Shown: positions 37,500 through 45,996 of the stretch, piece after piece
How the letters are laid out: each line of letters begins with the position of its first letter
Numbering within the stretch: position 1 is the stretch's first letter
From: an uncultured Alphaproteobacteria bacterium
GTDB lineage: Bacteria; Pseudomonadota; Alphaproteobacteria; RF32; CAG-239
DNA length: 64,000 nucleotides
Direction of reading: 5' to 3'
NCBI GenBank assembly: GCA_934254675.1
Contig: CAKQLP010000008.1
Span: 1-64,000 of the forward strand
Notes under the pieces: model-generated
What the model was told of the DNA's origin: nothing
Database searches by the model: none
Seen by the model: only the letters and a program-made list of their open reading frames with translations
Program-made: the position numbers and the translations under genes

Positions 37500-38457
37500 A
37501 CTTATTAGCATTGTCATATCTGCCTATAATGAACAAGACAACGTTTCAGAATTATACAAGGCATTGCAAAATAACCTAAAAAACGTTAAAAATGTAGATT
37601 TTGAATTTTTATATGTTGATGACGGAAGTTCGGATAAAACCTATGAAAACTGCTTAAAACTGCAAAAGAAAGACAATCGTGTAAAAATTGTTCAACTCAA
37701 AAGAAACTTTGGACACGAAATAGCTATGACCGCCGGCATGGATTATGCTTTGGGAGACGCCGTTATCTTTATGGATTCAGATCTCCAACACCCACCGGTT
37801 TATATTCCGAAAATGATTGAATTATGGCAACAAGGCAAAGAAATCGTTTTAACGAAACGGCTTGACAATAAAGCAACTTCCAAATTTTATAAATTTTGTG
37901 CTCAAACATTTTATTTTATTCTTAACAAATTGTCCGACACACAAATCATGGAAAGTGCACCTGATTTTAGATTGATTGATAGAAAATATGTTGACTTTTT
38001 AAAAGGTTTCAATGAACAAGATCGTTTATTTAGAGGCCTGTTAAGCTGGATTATGCCGCATGACAATGTTGCTATCATAGATTTTGTCGCACCGGAACGA
38101 TTCAGCGGAGAATCAAAATATAACTTTGTCAAATCGCTCCATTTGGCCATTAACAGCATTGTGCAATTTTCAGTTTTACCTTTACGTTTGGCTATTTATT
38201 TAGGGTTAATTGCGGCTTTTTGCGCATTTTTACTTGGCGTTTATGTGTTTATTGAACATTTCTTTATGCACACGCCAACTCCCGGATATGCCACCATCAT
38301 GATAACTGTCATCTTTTTGGGATCTGTGCAATTAATCTGTCTTGGTATTATTGGCGAGTACATCGGCAAAATACATATGGAGGTGAAAAAACGTCCATTA
38401 TATGTGGCGGACTTTATAGAAAAAGAGAAGAAAAATGGTTCTAAAAAAGATATTTAA
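37489..38457 (+). CDS. polyprenyl-phosphate glycosyltransferase (GT2, ArnC/FlmF2-like)
   Basis: The 322-residue protein has a GT2 domain (ISIVISAYNEQDNVSELY, then YVDDGSSDKT and FMDSDLQHPP, the DXD-type metal site) and two C-terminal membrane helices (LPLRLAIYLGLIAAFCAF and VIFLGSVQLICLGIIGEYIG). That layout is typical of enzymes that load a sugar onto undecaprenyl phosphate. I start it at the ATG at 37489, preceded by AAAGGAGAT. It overlaps its neighbours by 11 and 23 bases, so translation is coupled. The sugar is unknown; with the YdjC deacetylase next to it, an N-acetylated hexosamine is likely. Confidence 0.88.
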   Translation: MPNKLISIVISAYNEQDNVSELYKALQNNLKNVKNVDFEFLYVDDGSSDKTYENCLKLQKKDNRVKIVQLKRNFGHEIAMTAGMDYALGDAVIFMDSDLQHPPVYIPKMIELWQQGKEIVLTKRLDNKATSKFYKFCAQTFYFILNKLSDTQIMESAPDFRLIDRKYVDFLKGFNEQDRLFRGLLSWIMPHDNVAIIDFVAPERFSGESKYNFVKSLHLAINSIVQFSVLPLRLAIYLGLIAAFCAFLLGVYVFIEHFFMHTPTPGYATIMITVIFLGSVQLICLGIIGEYIGKIHMEVKKRPLYVADFIEKEKKNGSKKDI

Positions 38458-39265
38458 CGCCGATGATTTTGGCATTAGCAAAGGTGTCAACGCGGCTATA
38501 GTAAAAGCGTATCAGGATGGTATTCTTAACAGCGCCAGTCTGATGATAAATCAAAAATACGCCAAAGAAGCCGTTAAGTTGGCTCAAGAAATGCCAAACT
38601 TAGAAATTGGCCTGCATCTAAACTTAACAAATGAAACACCGGCGGCTACAATCGCAAAAATACCTTTGCTGGTAAATGAGCACGGAAAACTAAAAAATGG
38701 TTTTGTAAATTTATTGTTACTGTCTTTTATCAAGCCAAAACAGTTGCGCCAACAAGCCGAAATTGAAATGCGGGCTCAAATTCTTAAATATTTAGAAACT
38801 GGTCTGCCTTTACAGCACATAGACAGCCATCGACACATCCATATGATTCCGCTACTTTTTAAAATCGCGCGAAAACTACAGCAAGAATTTGATATTAATC
38901 GTATCCGTGTTATGAATGAAAACATACTTAATACGCTAAAATACAATCACAATAAAAGCTGGATGTTTGACGGCGCCCTAATTAAATATATTCTTTTACG
39001 CTTTTTATGTTGGTGGAACGGATATAAATCAGACATTTATTTTTATACTTTGCTTTACACTTGTAAAATTTCAAGCGAACAATTTCAAAATGTTAAAATA
39101 CCAACCGGATACAATGCTGTTGAAATAATGATTCATCCTGGAATGCCTGAAATTGATAAAAATAACCCAAATGACATTTGGGATAATAACATTCTTTCAC
39201 CTTATAGAACCGTAGAATTAAACACACTGTTGAATAAAAACAATAAGGATGGTATAAATGATTAA
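38435..39265 (+). CDS. YdjC/ChbG-family carbohydrate deacetylase (NaxD-like)
   Basis: The 276-residue protein has all the metal and catalytic blocks of the YdjC family: NADDFGISKGVN (Asp-Asp), GLHLNLT, HIDSHRHIHMIP (His ligand pair) and MIHPGMPE. Members remove acetyl groups from sugars; NaxD does so on undecaprenyl-phosphate N-acetylgalactosamine for lipid A. The gene overlaps the GT2 gene by 23 bases and GtrA by 8. The lipid-linked substrate is inferred from this setting. Confidence 0.88.
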   Translation: MVLKKIFNADDFGISKGVNAAIVKAYQDGILNSASLMINQKYAKEAVKLAQEMPNLEIGLHLNLTNETPAATIAKIPLLVNEHGKLKNGFVNLLLLSFIKPKQLRQQAEIEMRAQILKYLETGLPLQHIDSHRHIHMIPLLFKIARKLQQEFDINRIRVMNENILNTLKYNHNKSWMFDGALIKYILLRFLCWWNGYKSDIYFYTLLYTCKISSEQFQNVKIPTGYNAVEIMIHPGMPEIDKNNPNDIWDNNILSPYRTVELNTLLNKNNKDGIND

Positions 39266-39731
39266 ATATGCCATAAAACTATATTTATGGGCTGAAAACA
39301 TCTGGTTTAAGCTACCTCAAAAATTACGTTTTTTATTAGTTGGTGGATTTAACACCGTTTTGGCATATTCTATTTTAGCCATACTTCTTTGGCTGTTTGG
39401 TGGCATTAATCGACGATTATCTCTCAACTATCAACCCGTTATTGTTGCCAATTTTGCATTGTTTATACAATATATCATCACGATTAATATCTCTTTTTTA
39501 ACCATGCGTTATTATGTTTTTCAAAGCCATGGAGAATGGAAAAAAGAGTTGGCTAAAGCATGGTCAGTTTACATTTTTCTTTATATGATAAACTCTCCGA
39601 TATTAAGTTTTTTAATGGTTTTTATCGGGTTGTCTCCATTAGTATCACAAGCGCTATACCTGACATTTTCAACCATTGTGACGTTTATTTTGCATAAATA
39701 TTATTCATTTCGCAAACGACCAAAAAATTAA
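39258..39731 (+). CDS. GtrA-family membrane protein (putative lipid-linked sugar flippase)
   Basis: The 157-residue protein has four membrane helices and the GtrA entry motif LRFLLVGGFNTVLAYSI near residue 25. GtrA proteins are thought to flip undecaprenyl-phosphate-linked sugars across the inner membrane. It overlaps the deacetylase by 8 bases. This fits a pathway of loading (GT2), deacetylation, flipping and transfer (ArnT-like). Confidence 0.85.
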   Translation: MIKYAIKLYLWAENIWFKLPQKLRFLLVGGFNTVLAYSILAILLWLFGGINRRLSLNYQPVIVANFALFIQYIITINISFLTMRYYVFQSHGEWKKELAKAWSVYIFLYMINSPILSFLMVFIGLSPLVSQALYLTFSTIVTFILHKYYSFRKRPKN

Positions 39732-39739
39732 AGGGAAAC

Positions 39740-40243
39740 GTGATTATGCCGCCCATAAGCCAAATAAAAAATACAATAAATTCTAATGTCTCAAACAGAA
39801 AAAACTCATCCAAAAAATTTATTAAATATTTAGTTATTGCTGCCATAGTCATAGGAATATTTAGATACTTTGTTTTTACAAAAATAGAAAATATACCAAA
39901 CGAAGTTTATGAAAACACATCTAAAGACAATCAATTTTACACACTTTTAACCGGTAACAAAAAAATTGTTTGGTTTGGCGCCGATTGCCCCATCAGTGCT
40001 TCTCGAAAAAAATTTATAGACACGATACTTAACATCCTAAATCTAGATAAAATTTACAAACAACAGGCCTTCTTACAAAATTCATTTTCAGTCCAATGCA
40101 AAAACAAATACTGCGCGGATGTTTTTTTTATAGAAAACTGTGGCAATAATTTTTGCATTGTTATTCCGTCCCGTCGCAAATTTATAAAAATTAAAGATGA
40201 AAAAAAATTACTAAAAACTTTACAAAAAGTAAAAGATTGGTAA
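39740..40243 (+). CDS. membrane-anchored thioredoxin-like protein
   Basis: The 167-residue protein has one N-terminal membrane helix (YLVIAAIVIGIFRYFVF, about residues 30-46) and a periplasmic domain with KIVWFGADCPISASRKK, which resembles a thioredoxin fold with C-P-I-S in place of C-P-x-C. More cysteine pairs follow (CKNKYC, CGNNFC). It begins 8 bases after GtrA, so it belongs to the same transcript. The start could be the GTG at 39740 or the ATG at 39746. The lack of the second active-site cysteine suggests a non-oxidoreductase role or monothiol chemistry. Confidence 0.55.
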   Translation: MIMPPISQIKNTINSNVSNRKNSSKKFIKYLVIAAIVIGIFRYFVFTKIENIPNEVYENTSKDNQFYTLLTGNKKIVWFGADCPISASRKKFIDTILNILNLDKIYKQQAFLQNSFSVQCKNKYCADVFFIENCGNNFCIVIPSRRKFIKIKDEKKLLKTLQKVKDW

Positions 40244-40314
40244 AACAACACTTAGTTTTATAATCATTTAAATTTTCTAACAAAAGACTATCTCTTTATC
40301 AAAAGGAGATAAAA

Positions 40315-40626
40315 ATGCGTTTTATTAAACCGATAAACCTCAATAACAAATCTTTTATTTTAGATGTACGCCTGCCTGAGGAAAGAGCTGTTGAAGAACT
40401 TGGATTACCTCATATCAATCAAGATTTGGAAACACTTAATCCTTTGGAATTTATTCAACAAAACAACGTAAAAAAAGATCAAACCATCAATATATTATGT
40501 TCCTCGGGCGGTAGGGCTTCGCAGGCGGCGGAGATGTTTGAAAAAGCAGGTTTCACAAATGTTGCTGTTATTATCGGCGGCTTGGTGGAAGCAGAATATG
40601 AAGGGTTGCCGATTATTCGTCATTAA
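40315..40626 (+). CDS. single-domain rhodanese
   Basis: The 103-residue protein has one rhodanese domain. FILDVRLPEER marks the entry strand and ILCSSGGRASQAAEMFEKAGF carries the active-site loop, with the catalytic Cys first in CSSGGR. Such proteins pass sulfane sulfur or cyanide-derived thiocyanate. AAAAGGAGATAAAA precedes the ATG. It may be co-transcribed with rnhB 52 bases on. Confidence 0.85.
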   Translation: MRFIKPINLNNKSFILDVRLPEERAVEELGLPHINQDLETLNPLEFIQQNNVKKDQTINILCSSGGRASQAAEMFEKAGFTNVAVIIGGLVEAEYEGLPIIRH

Positions 40627-40678
40627 AACTTGTTTTTGCCCACATTCTGTTATAGTCTTTCTCTAAAGGAGATAACTT

Positions 40679-41314
40679 ATGCCCGATTGGAAAATAGAAG
40701 ATACTTATAATGGATTAGTTTGTGGAGTTGATGAAGCCGGACGAGGTCCTTGGGCCGGACCGGTAGTCGCCGGAGCAGTTATTTTTCTTACCAAAGAAAT
40801 AGCCCCTGACCTTTTGGCTCAACTCAATGATTCAAAAAAATTATCTGCAAAGAAACGAGAATATTTATATAACATTCTACAAAAAGAGGAACTTGCCGGA
40901 CGTGTTTTATGCGGAATCGGAGAAGCAAGTGTTAAAGAAATTGACGAACTAAATATCTTGCAAGCCACTTTTTTAGCCATGCGACGTGCTGTGAATAATC
41001 TTTCCCAAACACCGCAAACAGCGTTGATTGACGGCAATCGATTGCCTAAGGATTTTCCGTGTCAAACACAATGTTTCATCGGCGGAGATGGTAAATCTTA
41101 TTCAATAGCGGCGGCGAGCATTTTGGCAAAAGTTTATCGAGATAAATTAATGGCGGAATTGGCGCAAAAATATCCTTTTTACGCCTTTGAAAAAAATGCC
41201 GGCTATGGCACCAAAGCGCATATAGAAGGCTTGCGTTTGCATGGTGTGACACCACAGCATCGTCGCAGTTATCGCCCGATTAAAGAGTTTTTACAGGCTG
41301 AGAAGTTATCATAA
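40679..41314 (+). CDS. rnhB: ribonuclease HII
   Basis: The 211-residue enzyme removes ribonucleotides from RNA/DNA hybrids. GVDEAGRGPWAGPVVAGAV holds the first Asp and Glu, ALIDGNR the next Asp, and SILAKVYRD the last. The C-terminal GYGTKAHIEGL and GVTPQHRRSYRP blocks are also standard. AAAGGAGATAACTT lies before the ATG. It is the last gene before the tRNA. Confidence 0.95.
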   Translation: MPDWKIEDTYNGLVCGVDEAGRGPWAGPVVAGAVIFLTKEIAPDLLAQLNDSKKLSAKKREYLYNILQKEELAGRVLCGIGEASVKEIDELNILQATFLAMRRAVNNLSQTPQTALIDGNRLPKDFPCQTQCFIGGDGKSYSIAAASILAKVYRDKLMAELAQKYPFYAFEKNAGYGTKAHIEGLRLHGVTPQHRRSYRPIKEFLQAEKLS

Positions 41315-41317
41315 GTC

Positions 41318-41346
41318 TTGCAATTTATTTATGTTTGCTTTATAAC
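41318..41346 (+). promoter_or_regulatory. tRNA promoter
   Basis: TTGCAA (41318-41323) and TATAAC (41341-41346) are 17 bases apart, 12 bases ahead of the tRNA. Confidence 0.6.
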
Positions 41347-41357
41347 AGAAAAGTGTT

Positions 41358-41434
41358 GCAGGCGTAGCTCATCAGGATAGAGCGACTTCCTCCTAAGAAG
41401 TAGGCAGGCGGTTCGAGTCCGCCCGCTTGTACCA
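41358..41434 (+). tRNA. tRNA-Arg (anticodon CCT)
   Basis: A complete cloverleaf of 77 nt with encoded CCA. The acceptor GCAGGCG pairs with CGCTTGT (two G-U pairs), the D stem is GCTC/GAGC, the anticodon stem ACTTC/GAAGT with loop CTCCTAA giving CCT, and the T stem GGCGG/CCGCC around TTCGAGT. It reads AGG. The 3' 16 bases are also the attachment site of the element that follows. Confidence 0.93.
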
Positions 41435-41436
41435 TT
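41419..41436 (+). repeat. attachment site, left (attL)
   Basis: CCGCCCGCTTGTACCATT occurs here at the tRNA 3' end and again at 51635-51652 in the same orientation. It marks the left junction of an integrated element. Confidence 0.85.
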
Positions 41437-41602
41437 TTAGTTTAAGTCTACTTCAGGCATTTTTTTCTTTATAAATCAAAATGTTATCTTTTAGAAGAAA
41501 AACTGCTATACTTTGGTTAAATCAGTTCTTATTGTTTTTATAAATATATAAAAATCAAACACTTAGGCTATTTATATTGTGATAAATAACTAAGAGGCAA
41601 AA

Positions 41603-43303
41603 ATGATGAAAAACTGTGTTACAAGGTGTGCTACATATCATAACTCATTGAAAAAAATGTATCACACGTCCCCCGAACCACATTTGTACTTGAGAAATAA
41701 TATATTCTATTGTAGAATTGAACTTCCTTCAATTAACAAAAGAAGAAAATTTATACGATTTTCTTTAGGTACAGCAAATTACTATGAGGCGCGCCAAATG
41801 ATACAAGATATAGAGAGGATAAATAAACTTTTTAGTGAACTTAAAGAATTATATGAACAACTTAATATTCAGCATAGATTTATACAAAACAATACTCCGT
41901 CATCTAATCAAGTACAATGTGTAGATGTATTAGATGAAAATTCGGATAAGGAATTATTGAAAAATTTTATTGCTGCATATGATAGATGCTATAATATTAA
42001 ACTAGATAAGATTATATCATACATTAAGATGCATATTAAAGATTGTGATTATACTCTTACAAATGCTGGAACTAGTCAAGAATATTTAGAAGACAAGAGA
42101 GACCTGCAAAAGAGAATTAATTTTTTAAAAACTTATATGTTGAGTATGGAAGAATATAAAAATATTTGTAAATCTGCAGAAGCGGTAATTATTCAAGCTC
42201 AAAATATTCTGAACTTCTCAAATGCTCTTGTATCGCATCAAGGGGGTAAACAAAATATTGTAGAGGAGCCTAATTATAAGGAATTTGAAGTTCCTCATCA
42301 TACAATACAAGAAGTAATAGAACGAATGAAAATAGATTTAAGACACAATATGAGTGAATACGAAATTACGCGCAAACAACAAGATATTGCTAATGCGCTA
42401 GGAACAGTAGAGATAGAATTATCTAATGATTATAATAAGATTAATAATCAAAAAATGATAAATCAGATAGAAGCCAATATAAAGGATGAAGCAAAGATAA
42501 AAGCCAAAACTATTAACCGAAAACTTAGAAGTATAAGATCTTTAATTGAAAGTGCTAATAAGTTGGAGCCAGAATACTATAAACCATACACTATTACCCT
42601 ACTTTCAGAAAAAAGATCTATAGCTACAACAGAACGGAAAGAATATCTTCCATATAGTGAAGATGAACTTATTAAAATATTTGATATTAATAATCCAGTA
42701 TTTAAAAAATATCCAGATATTTTTTGGGCTTGTATGGTAGCTCTTTATTGTGGAGCCAGAACAAATGGAGCTACAACACTAAGATATGATGATATTGTCA
42801 CAAAAGATAATATACAGTGTTTTGATTTTAAAATAACTGAGGAGGATGAAGAGGTTGATATAAAAAAATTAAAAACATCAGCTACTGTTAGAAAAGTTCC
42901 AATACATTCAAAATTGATAGAGCTAGGCTTTCTTGATTATATAAAAAGGCATAAAAAGAAAAATAAAGACAATTTTATCTTTTCCAGAGCATTAACGAAA
43001 AAAGATACCTATAATAGGCACTTTATGCGCCCATTGTTTGCTTATTTAGAAAAAATTGGGATAAAAAAAGATAGATGGAAGTCTTTTCATTCTTTCAGAA
43101 CAAATATAAATAAAGCCTTAAGAGATTGTGGAGTAGATGAAACCTTTAGAAATGATATTGTGGGATGGGAAGGGAAAACAACCCCAGACAGGCATTATTC
43201 AACTAATAGCTTAACAGAAATCCAAGAGCAGTTGGAAAAGCTGGACTATGATTTTCTAGACCCTTATCTTGAAAAATGGAAAGAGTCTATGAAAGACAAG
43301 TAG
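41603..43303 (+). CDS. tyrosine-type integrase
   Basis: The 566-residue protein has a DUF6538-like N-terminus (LYLRNNIFYCRIELPS and FIRFSLGTANYYEAR), a long helical middle part, a core-binding domain, and a C-terminal catalytic domain with Arg (YCGARTNGATTLRYDDI), Lys (KTSATVRKVPIHS), HSFRTN (His-x-x-Arg), GWEGK and the nucleophile Tyr in RHYST. The tRNA-Arg attachment site 167 bases upstream and the matching right repeat identify it as the enzyme that inserted the element. GAGGCAAAA precedes the ATG. Confidence 0.92.
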   Translation: MMKNCVTRCATYHNSLKKMYHTSPEPHLYLRNNIFYCRIELPSINKRRKFIRFSLGTANYYEARQMIQDIERINKLFSELKELYEQLNIQHRFIQNNTPSSNQVQCVDVLDENSDKELLKNFIAAYDRCYNIKLDKIISYIKMHIKDCDYTLTNAGTSQEYLEDKRDLQKRINFLKTYMLSMEEYKNICKSAEAVIIQAQNILNFSNALVSHQGGKQNIVEEPNYKEFEVPHHTIQEVIERMKIDLRHNMSEYEITRKQQDIANALGTVEIELSNDYNKINNQKMINQIEANIKDEAKIKAKTINRKLRSIRSLIESANKLEPEYYKPYTITLLSEKRSIATTERKEYLPYSEDELIKIFDINNPVFKKYPDIFWACMVALYCGARTNGATTLRYDDIVTKDNIQCFDFKITEEDEEVDIKKLKTSATVRKVPIHSKLIELGFLDYIKRHKKKNKDNFIFSRALTKKDTYNRHFMRPLFAYLEKIGIKKDRWKSFHSFRTNINKALRDCGVDETFRNDIVGWEGKTTPDRHYSTNSLTEIQEQLEKLDYDFLDPYLEKWKESMKDK

Positions 43304-43401
43304 TTAATAGTTTTTTATTGAGATAGAACCTATTTCAAAACATAGTCATTATAACATTTAAGTTCTAATATATATTGGAAATATTAGGGCTTAAATAAGT
43401 A

Positions 43402-43644
43402 ATGAATAAAACTTATACAACTATTGAATTAAAAAACTATTTTGTAGAGGCAAACCCTGAAGTTCTATTATCAACTAAGGTTGTCAGTGCTTATATGGAT
43501 TTAAGCATATCGTGGTTTAATAATAGAGCGGTTAAAGGAAATGGTATTTGCTATAGGGTAATCGGAAACAAACGTTTATATAAAAAACAAGATGTTCTTA
43601 ATTGGATAAATAATAACTGCCCTTTAGTCTCAGATACTCAATAA
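43402..43644 (+). CDS. excisionase-like winged-helix protein
   Basis: The 80-residue protein has a MerR/AlpA-type DNA-binding pattern: LSTKVVSAYMDLSISWFNNRA as recognition part (two blocks), YRVIGNKRLYKKQDVLNWI as wing and terminal helix. Such genes beside integrases act as excision factors or regulators. The start follows a weak site (TTAAATAAGTA). It reads the same way as the integrase, 98 bases on. Confidence 0.7.
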   Translation: MNKTYTTIELKNYFVEANPEVLLSTKVVSAYMDLSISWFNNRAVKGNGICYRVIGNKRLYKKQDVLNWINNNCPLVSDTQ

Positions 43645-43722
43645 TAAAGCAGTATCAGGAAAATTTATTATATTTTAACTGTAATATCCTATATATGACT
43701 TGATAAGTAGAAAGAGGATAAA

Positions 43723-44361
43723 ATGTCATATATATTTATGGATGAAAGCGGAGATTTAGGCTTTAACTTTTCTAAAACTAATACAAGCCGGTATTTTGTG
43801 ATGTCTTTTTTAATTTCAGATAGTGATGATATCTGCAGAAAAATTGTTGCTAAAACAGTTAAAAAAATGACATTACGCAATAGAGCCAATTTTTCCGGTG
43901 TGTTTCATTGCAATAAAGAAAATGAAGATGTCAGAAGCAATTTGCTGAACACTTTGGGTAATAATGAAAGTCTAAAAGTTATAAGTGTTACTTTAGACAA
44001 GATTAAATTTATGAATATATGTGGAAATGAGCTGCCACCGTCAGGAGAACTGTATAATCATATATGTTTGTCGTTGTTTAAGAGATTATACGAACATAGT
44101 TTGTTTAATCAAAAAGAACGTAAGCTGTTTATTGCCTCACAGCGTGAAACAAATAAATATTTGAATGAAAAATTTAAAGATAGTTTAGCCAATATATATG
44201 ATTTAGAGGTTATTATATCACATCCGAATACATATAAGGGATTGCAAGTTGTTGATTTTGTATCGTGGTCTTTCTTTAGGCAATATGAATTTGAAAGTTC
44301 AAAATATACAAATTTATTCAAAAACCTTATTATAGATGACTTTGTTATAAAACGGATATAA
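43723..44361 (+). CDS. DUF3800 protein
   Basis: The 212-residue protein opens YIFMDESGDLGFNFS, the DUF3800 signature, with acidic residues that fit an RNase H-like fold. LQVVDFVSWSFFRQYE near residue 175 is the other conserved block of the family (D-x-x-x-W). DUF3800 genes occur in defence islands, and several classes of structured RNA beside them have been reported by comparative genomics. AGAGGATAAA precedes the ATG. A folded RNA segment begins directly after the stop codon here. Confidence 0.85.
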   Translation: MSYIFMDESGDLGFNFSKTNTSRYFVMSFLISDSDDICRKIVAKTVKKMTLRNRANFSGVFHCNKENEDVRSNLLNTLGNNESLKVISVTLDKIKFMNICGNELPPSGELYNHICLSLFKRLYEHSLFNQKERKLFIASQRETNKYLNEKFKDSLANIYDLEVIISHPNTYKGLQVVDFVSWSFFRQYEFESSKYTNLFKNLIIDDFVIKRI

Positions 44362-44446
44362 AAAAACGAAGCACCTTGTTTGCTATTTAGGCATTAGCCA
44401 GAGGAACCTACGGGAACCCCACAAAACAAGGAAATTACCTTCGTTT
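44362..44446 (+). ncRNA. structured RNA directly downstream of the DUF3800 gene
   Basis: AAACGAAG (44364-44371) pairs with CTTCGTTT (44439-44446), and CCTTGTTT with AAACAAGG just inside, making a coaxial two-part stem. The enclosed part has GCTA...TAGC and GG-AACC motifs (AGGAACCTACGGGAACCCC) able to form small helices or a pseudoknot. It is too elaborate for a plain terminator. On the plus strand it follows DUF3800; on the minus strand it would end the resolvase transcript with a T-run (GCTTCGTTTTTT). The pairing is seen; its role as a partner RNA of DUF3800 is inferred. Confidence 0.5.
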
Positions 44447-44500
44447 AATTATTATATATCATAGAAATATAAAAAAATCAATAAGTTTGCTGAAATTTTA

Positions 44501-45049
44501 CTATTTTTTCAAATAACCATATACAGTTGGTCTAGTAATGCTGAATTGACGGGCTATTTTAGCAATCGGTGTTCCTTGCTGATATAGTTTGTTTAACTCA
44601 GTTACTTGCTCAGTAGAAAGTTTATTTTTACCCCCTTTGTATTTTCCTTTAGCTTTAGCAATGGCAACACCCTCTCTAACCCGTTGATTGATTAGTTCTC
44701 TTTCTAATTGAGCAACAGCGCCAAGCATAGTCATCATCAGTTGTTGATACGGGTCTTTCTTATTTGGCGAAAAGGTTAGATTTTCTTTGTGAAAAATAAT
44801 AGTTACACCTAGTTTATTGATTTCTTCCACTAAATTTAATAAATCTCTGGTATTTCTAGCAAGTCTGTCCATTGAATGAACATTGATAACATCACCTTGC
44901 CTTAAATTATTAATCATAGCTTGCAATTGAGGTCTATCAGTATTTTGGCCGGATAGCTTATCTTCATACTCTCTATCACAAAAAACATTCTGTAATTGTC
45001 TTTCTGTATTTTGAACTATAGTTGATACTCTTTTGTAGTTAAAAATCAT
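44501..45049 (-). CDS. Tn3-type resolvase (serine recombinase)
   Basis: The 182-residue protein has the resolvase catalytic start NYKRVSTIVQNTERQL with the nucleophile Ser, then MDRLARNTRDLL, QLMMTMLGAVAQLERELINQR and KGKYKGGKNKLS, and a C-terminal helix-turn-helix (TPIAKIARQFSITRPTVYGYL). I start it at 45049 because GGAG lies 6 bases ahead; an upstream ATG at 45061 overlaps that site. Upstream, 45064-45148 holds a palindromic region likely to be its binding site. No transposase accompanies it. Confidence 0.9.
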   Translation of the reverse strand: MIFNYKRVSTIVQNTERQLQNVFCDREYEDKLSGQNTDRPQLQAMINNLRQGDVINVHSMDRLARNTRDLLNLVEEINKLGVTIIFHKENLTFSPNKKDPYQQLMMTMLGAVAQLERELINQRVREGVAIAKAKGKYKGGKNKLSTEQVTELNKLYQQGTPIAKIARQFSITRPTVYGYLKK

Positions 45050-45063
45050 AATAAACTCCACTT

Positions 45064-45148
45064 ATGTAAAATGTATATCTTTAATGTTATTTTACATATA
45101 TAGTAAAAGTGTAAAATTGTCAAGTATTTTAATGTATATTTTACACTT
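45064..45148. promoter_or_regulatory. candidate res/operator site of the resolvase
   Basis: Two inverted repeats sit side by side: ATGTAAAAT (45064-45072) with ATTTTACAT (45088-45096), and AAGTGTAAAAT (45107-45117) with ATTTTACACTT (45138-45148). Further TTTTACA-like half-sites follow. Two to three paired dyads upstream of the gene are the layout of resolvase res sites, which also repress the resolvase promoter. Confidence 0.5.
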
Positions 45149-45220
45149 CTGTGAATGTATATTCTAACTGTAGTTCTATTTTACAATATCAGATATTTTA
45201 TATAAAATTATTACCTTTTG

Positions 45221-45982
45221 TTACATATTTTTAGCAATGGCTTCAATCAAAGCTGATGCCATACTGTTTGAATCTTTTTTAGATTTTTTAGATTTTAGGT
45301 TCTCATCGGGACTGTCAACAACCGAAACAATGGCGTATCTCTTGTTATTCTTTTCAAAATGTCCGAGAAACATATATACGGTGCCGACTTCATCATCTGT
45401 CGAAAAATCCGAAAAACCATACATATCCACGCCTTTAACTTTCATGTAAGAAAGAAAGCCTTTTTCTATCTTGTTATGCAAAACCGGCAAAATATCCTTA
45501 AATTTAGGATTTTGGATAAATTCGCTGTACATTTCCAAATATTCCAAAGGCGTGCTTCTTTGCGGCATCAATTTCAATTTAAATAGCAATTCGTCATTTG
45601 CTTTGCTGTTATCCTTAAAATCTAATCTGTTTTCGTTCAAATCATTAACAGAAATAATACCATAATTCAGTCCAAGAATCACATTGATAAACTGAGTTGT
45701 TTCAAGTCCGATATACTCATAATTTTTCAGATAGTTTATTTTGGCGTTGCTCATATATTCTTGAGCGACAATTTTTCCGCTGTCCAAGTCTTTGACCGCA
45801 TACGCAACTCCTTTAGCTTGCATCGCTAAAAACGAATTAAGTAAAATGTTTACATTAGCAATACAAACTTCCCTGTTAAAATCACACTTTCGTTCTACCA
45901 ACTTTCTGCGGATTTCAGCATCGGCGTTATAGCTGATTAACATTGCTAAAACGGAAATAATACACATTTTTAATACGTTCAT
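45221..45982 (-). CDS. secreted protein of unknown function
   Basis: The 253-residue protein has a signal peptide (MNVLKMCIISVLAMLISYNADA). The mature part is predicted to be alpha+beta with GVAYAVKDLDSGKIVAQEY, IGLETTQFINVILGLNYG and GTVYMFLGHFEKNNKRYAIVS, loosely like the transpeptidase-associated or serpin-type folds but without active-site motifs I can name. The start at 45982 follows GAGGAGAACAAAA. It is the last gene of the leftward operon that starts with the OB-fold gene at 49500 and includes the SPFH gene. Confidence 0.6.
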   Translation of the reverse strand: MNVLKMCIISVLAMLISYNADAEIRRKLVERKCDFNREVCIANVNILLNSFLAMQAKGVAYAVKDLDSGKIVAQEYMSNAKINYLKNYEYIGLETTQFINVILGLNYGIISVNDLNENRLDFKDNSKANDELLFKLKLMPQRSTPLEYLEMYSEFIQNPKFKDILPVLHNKIEKGFLSYMKVKGVDMYGFSDFSTDDEVGTVYMFLGHFEKNNKRYAIVSVVDSPDENLKSKKSKKDSNSMASALIEAIAKNM

Positions 45983-45996
45983 TTTTGTTCTCCTCA

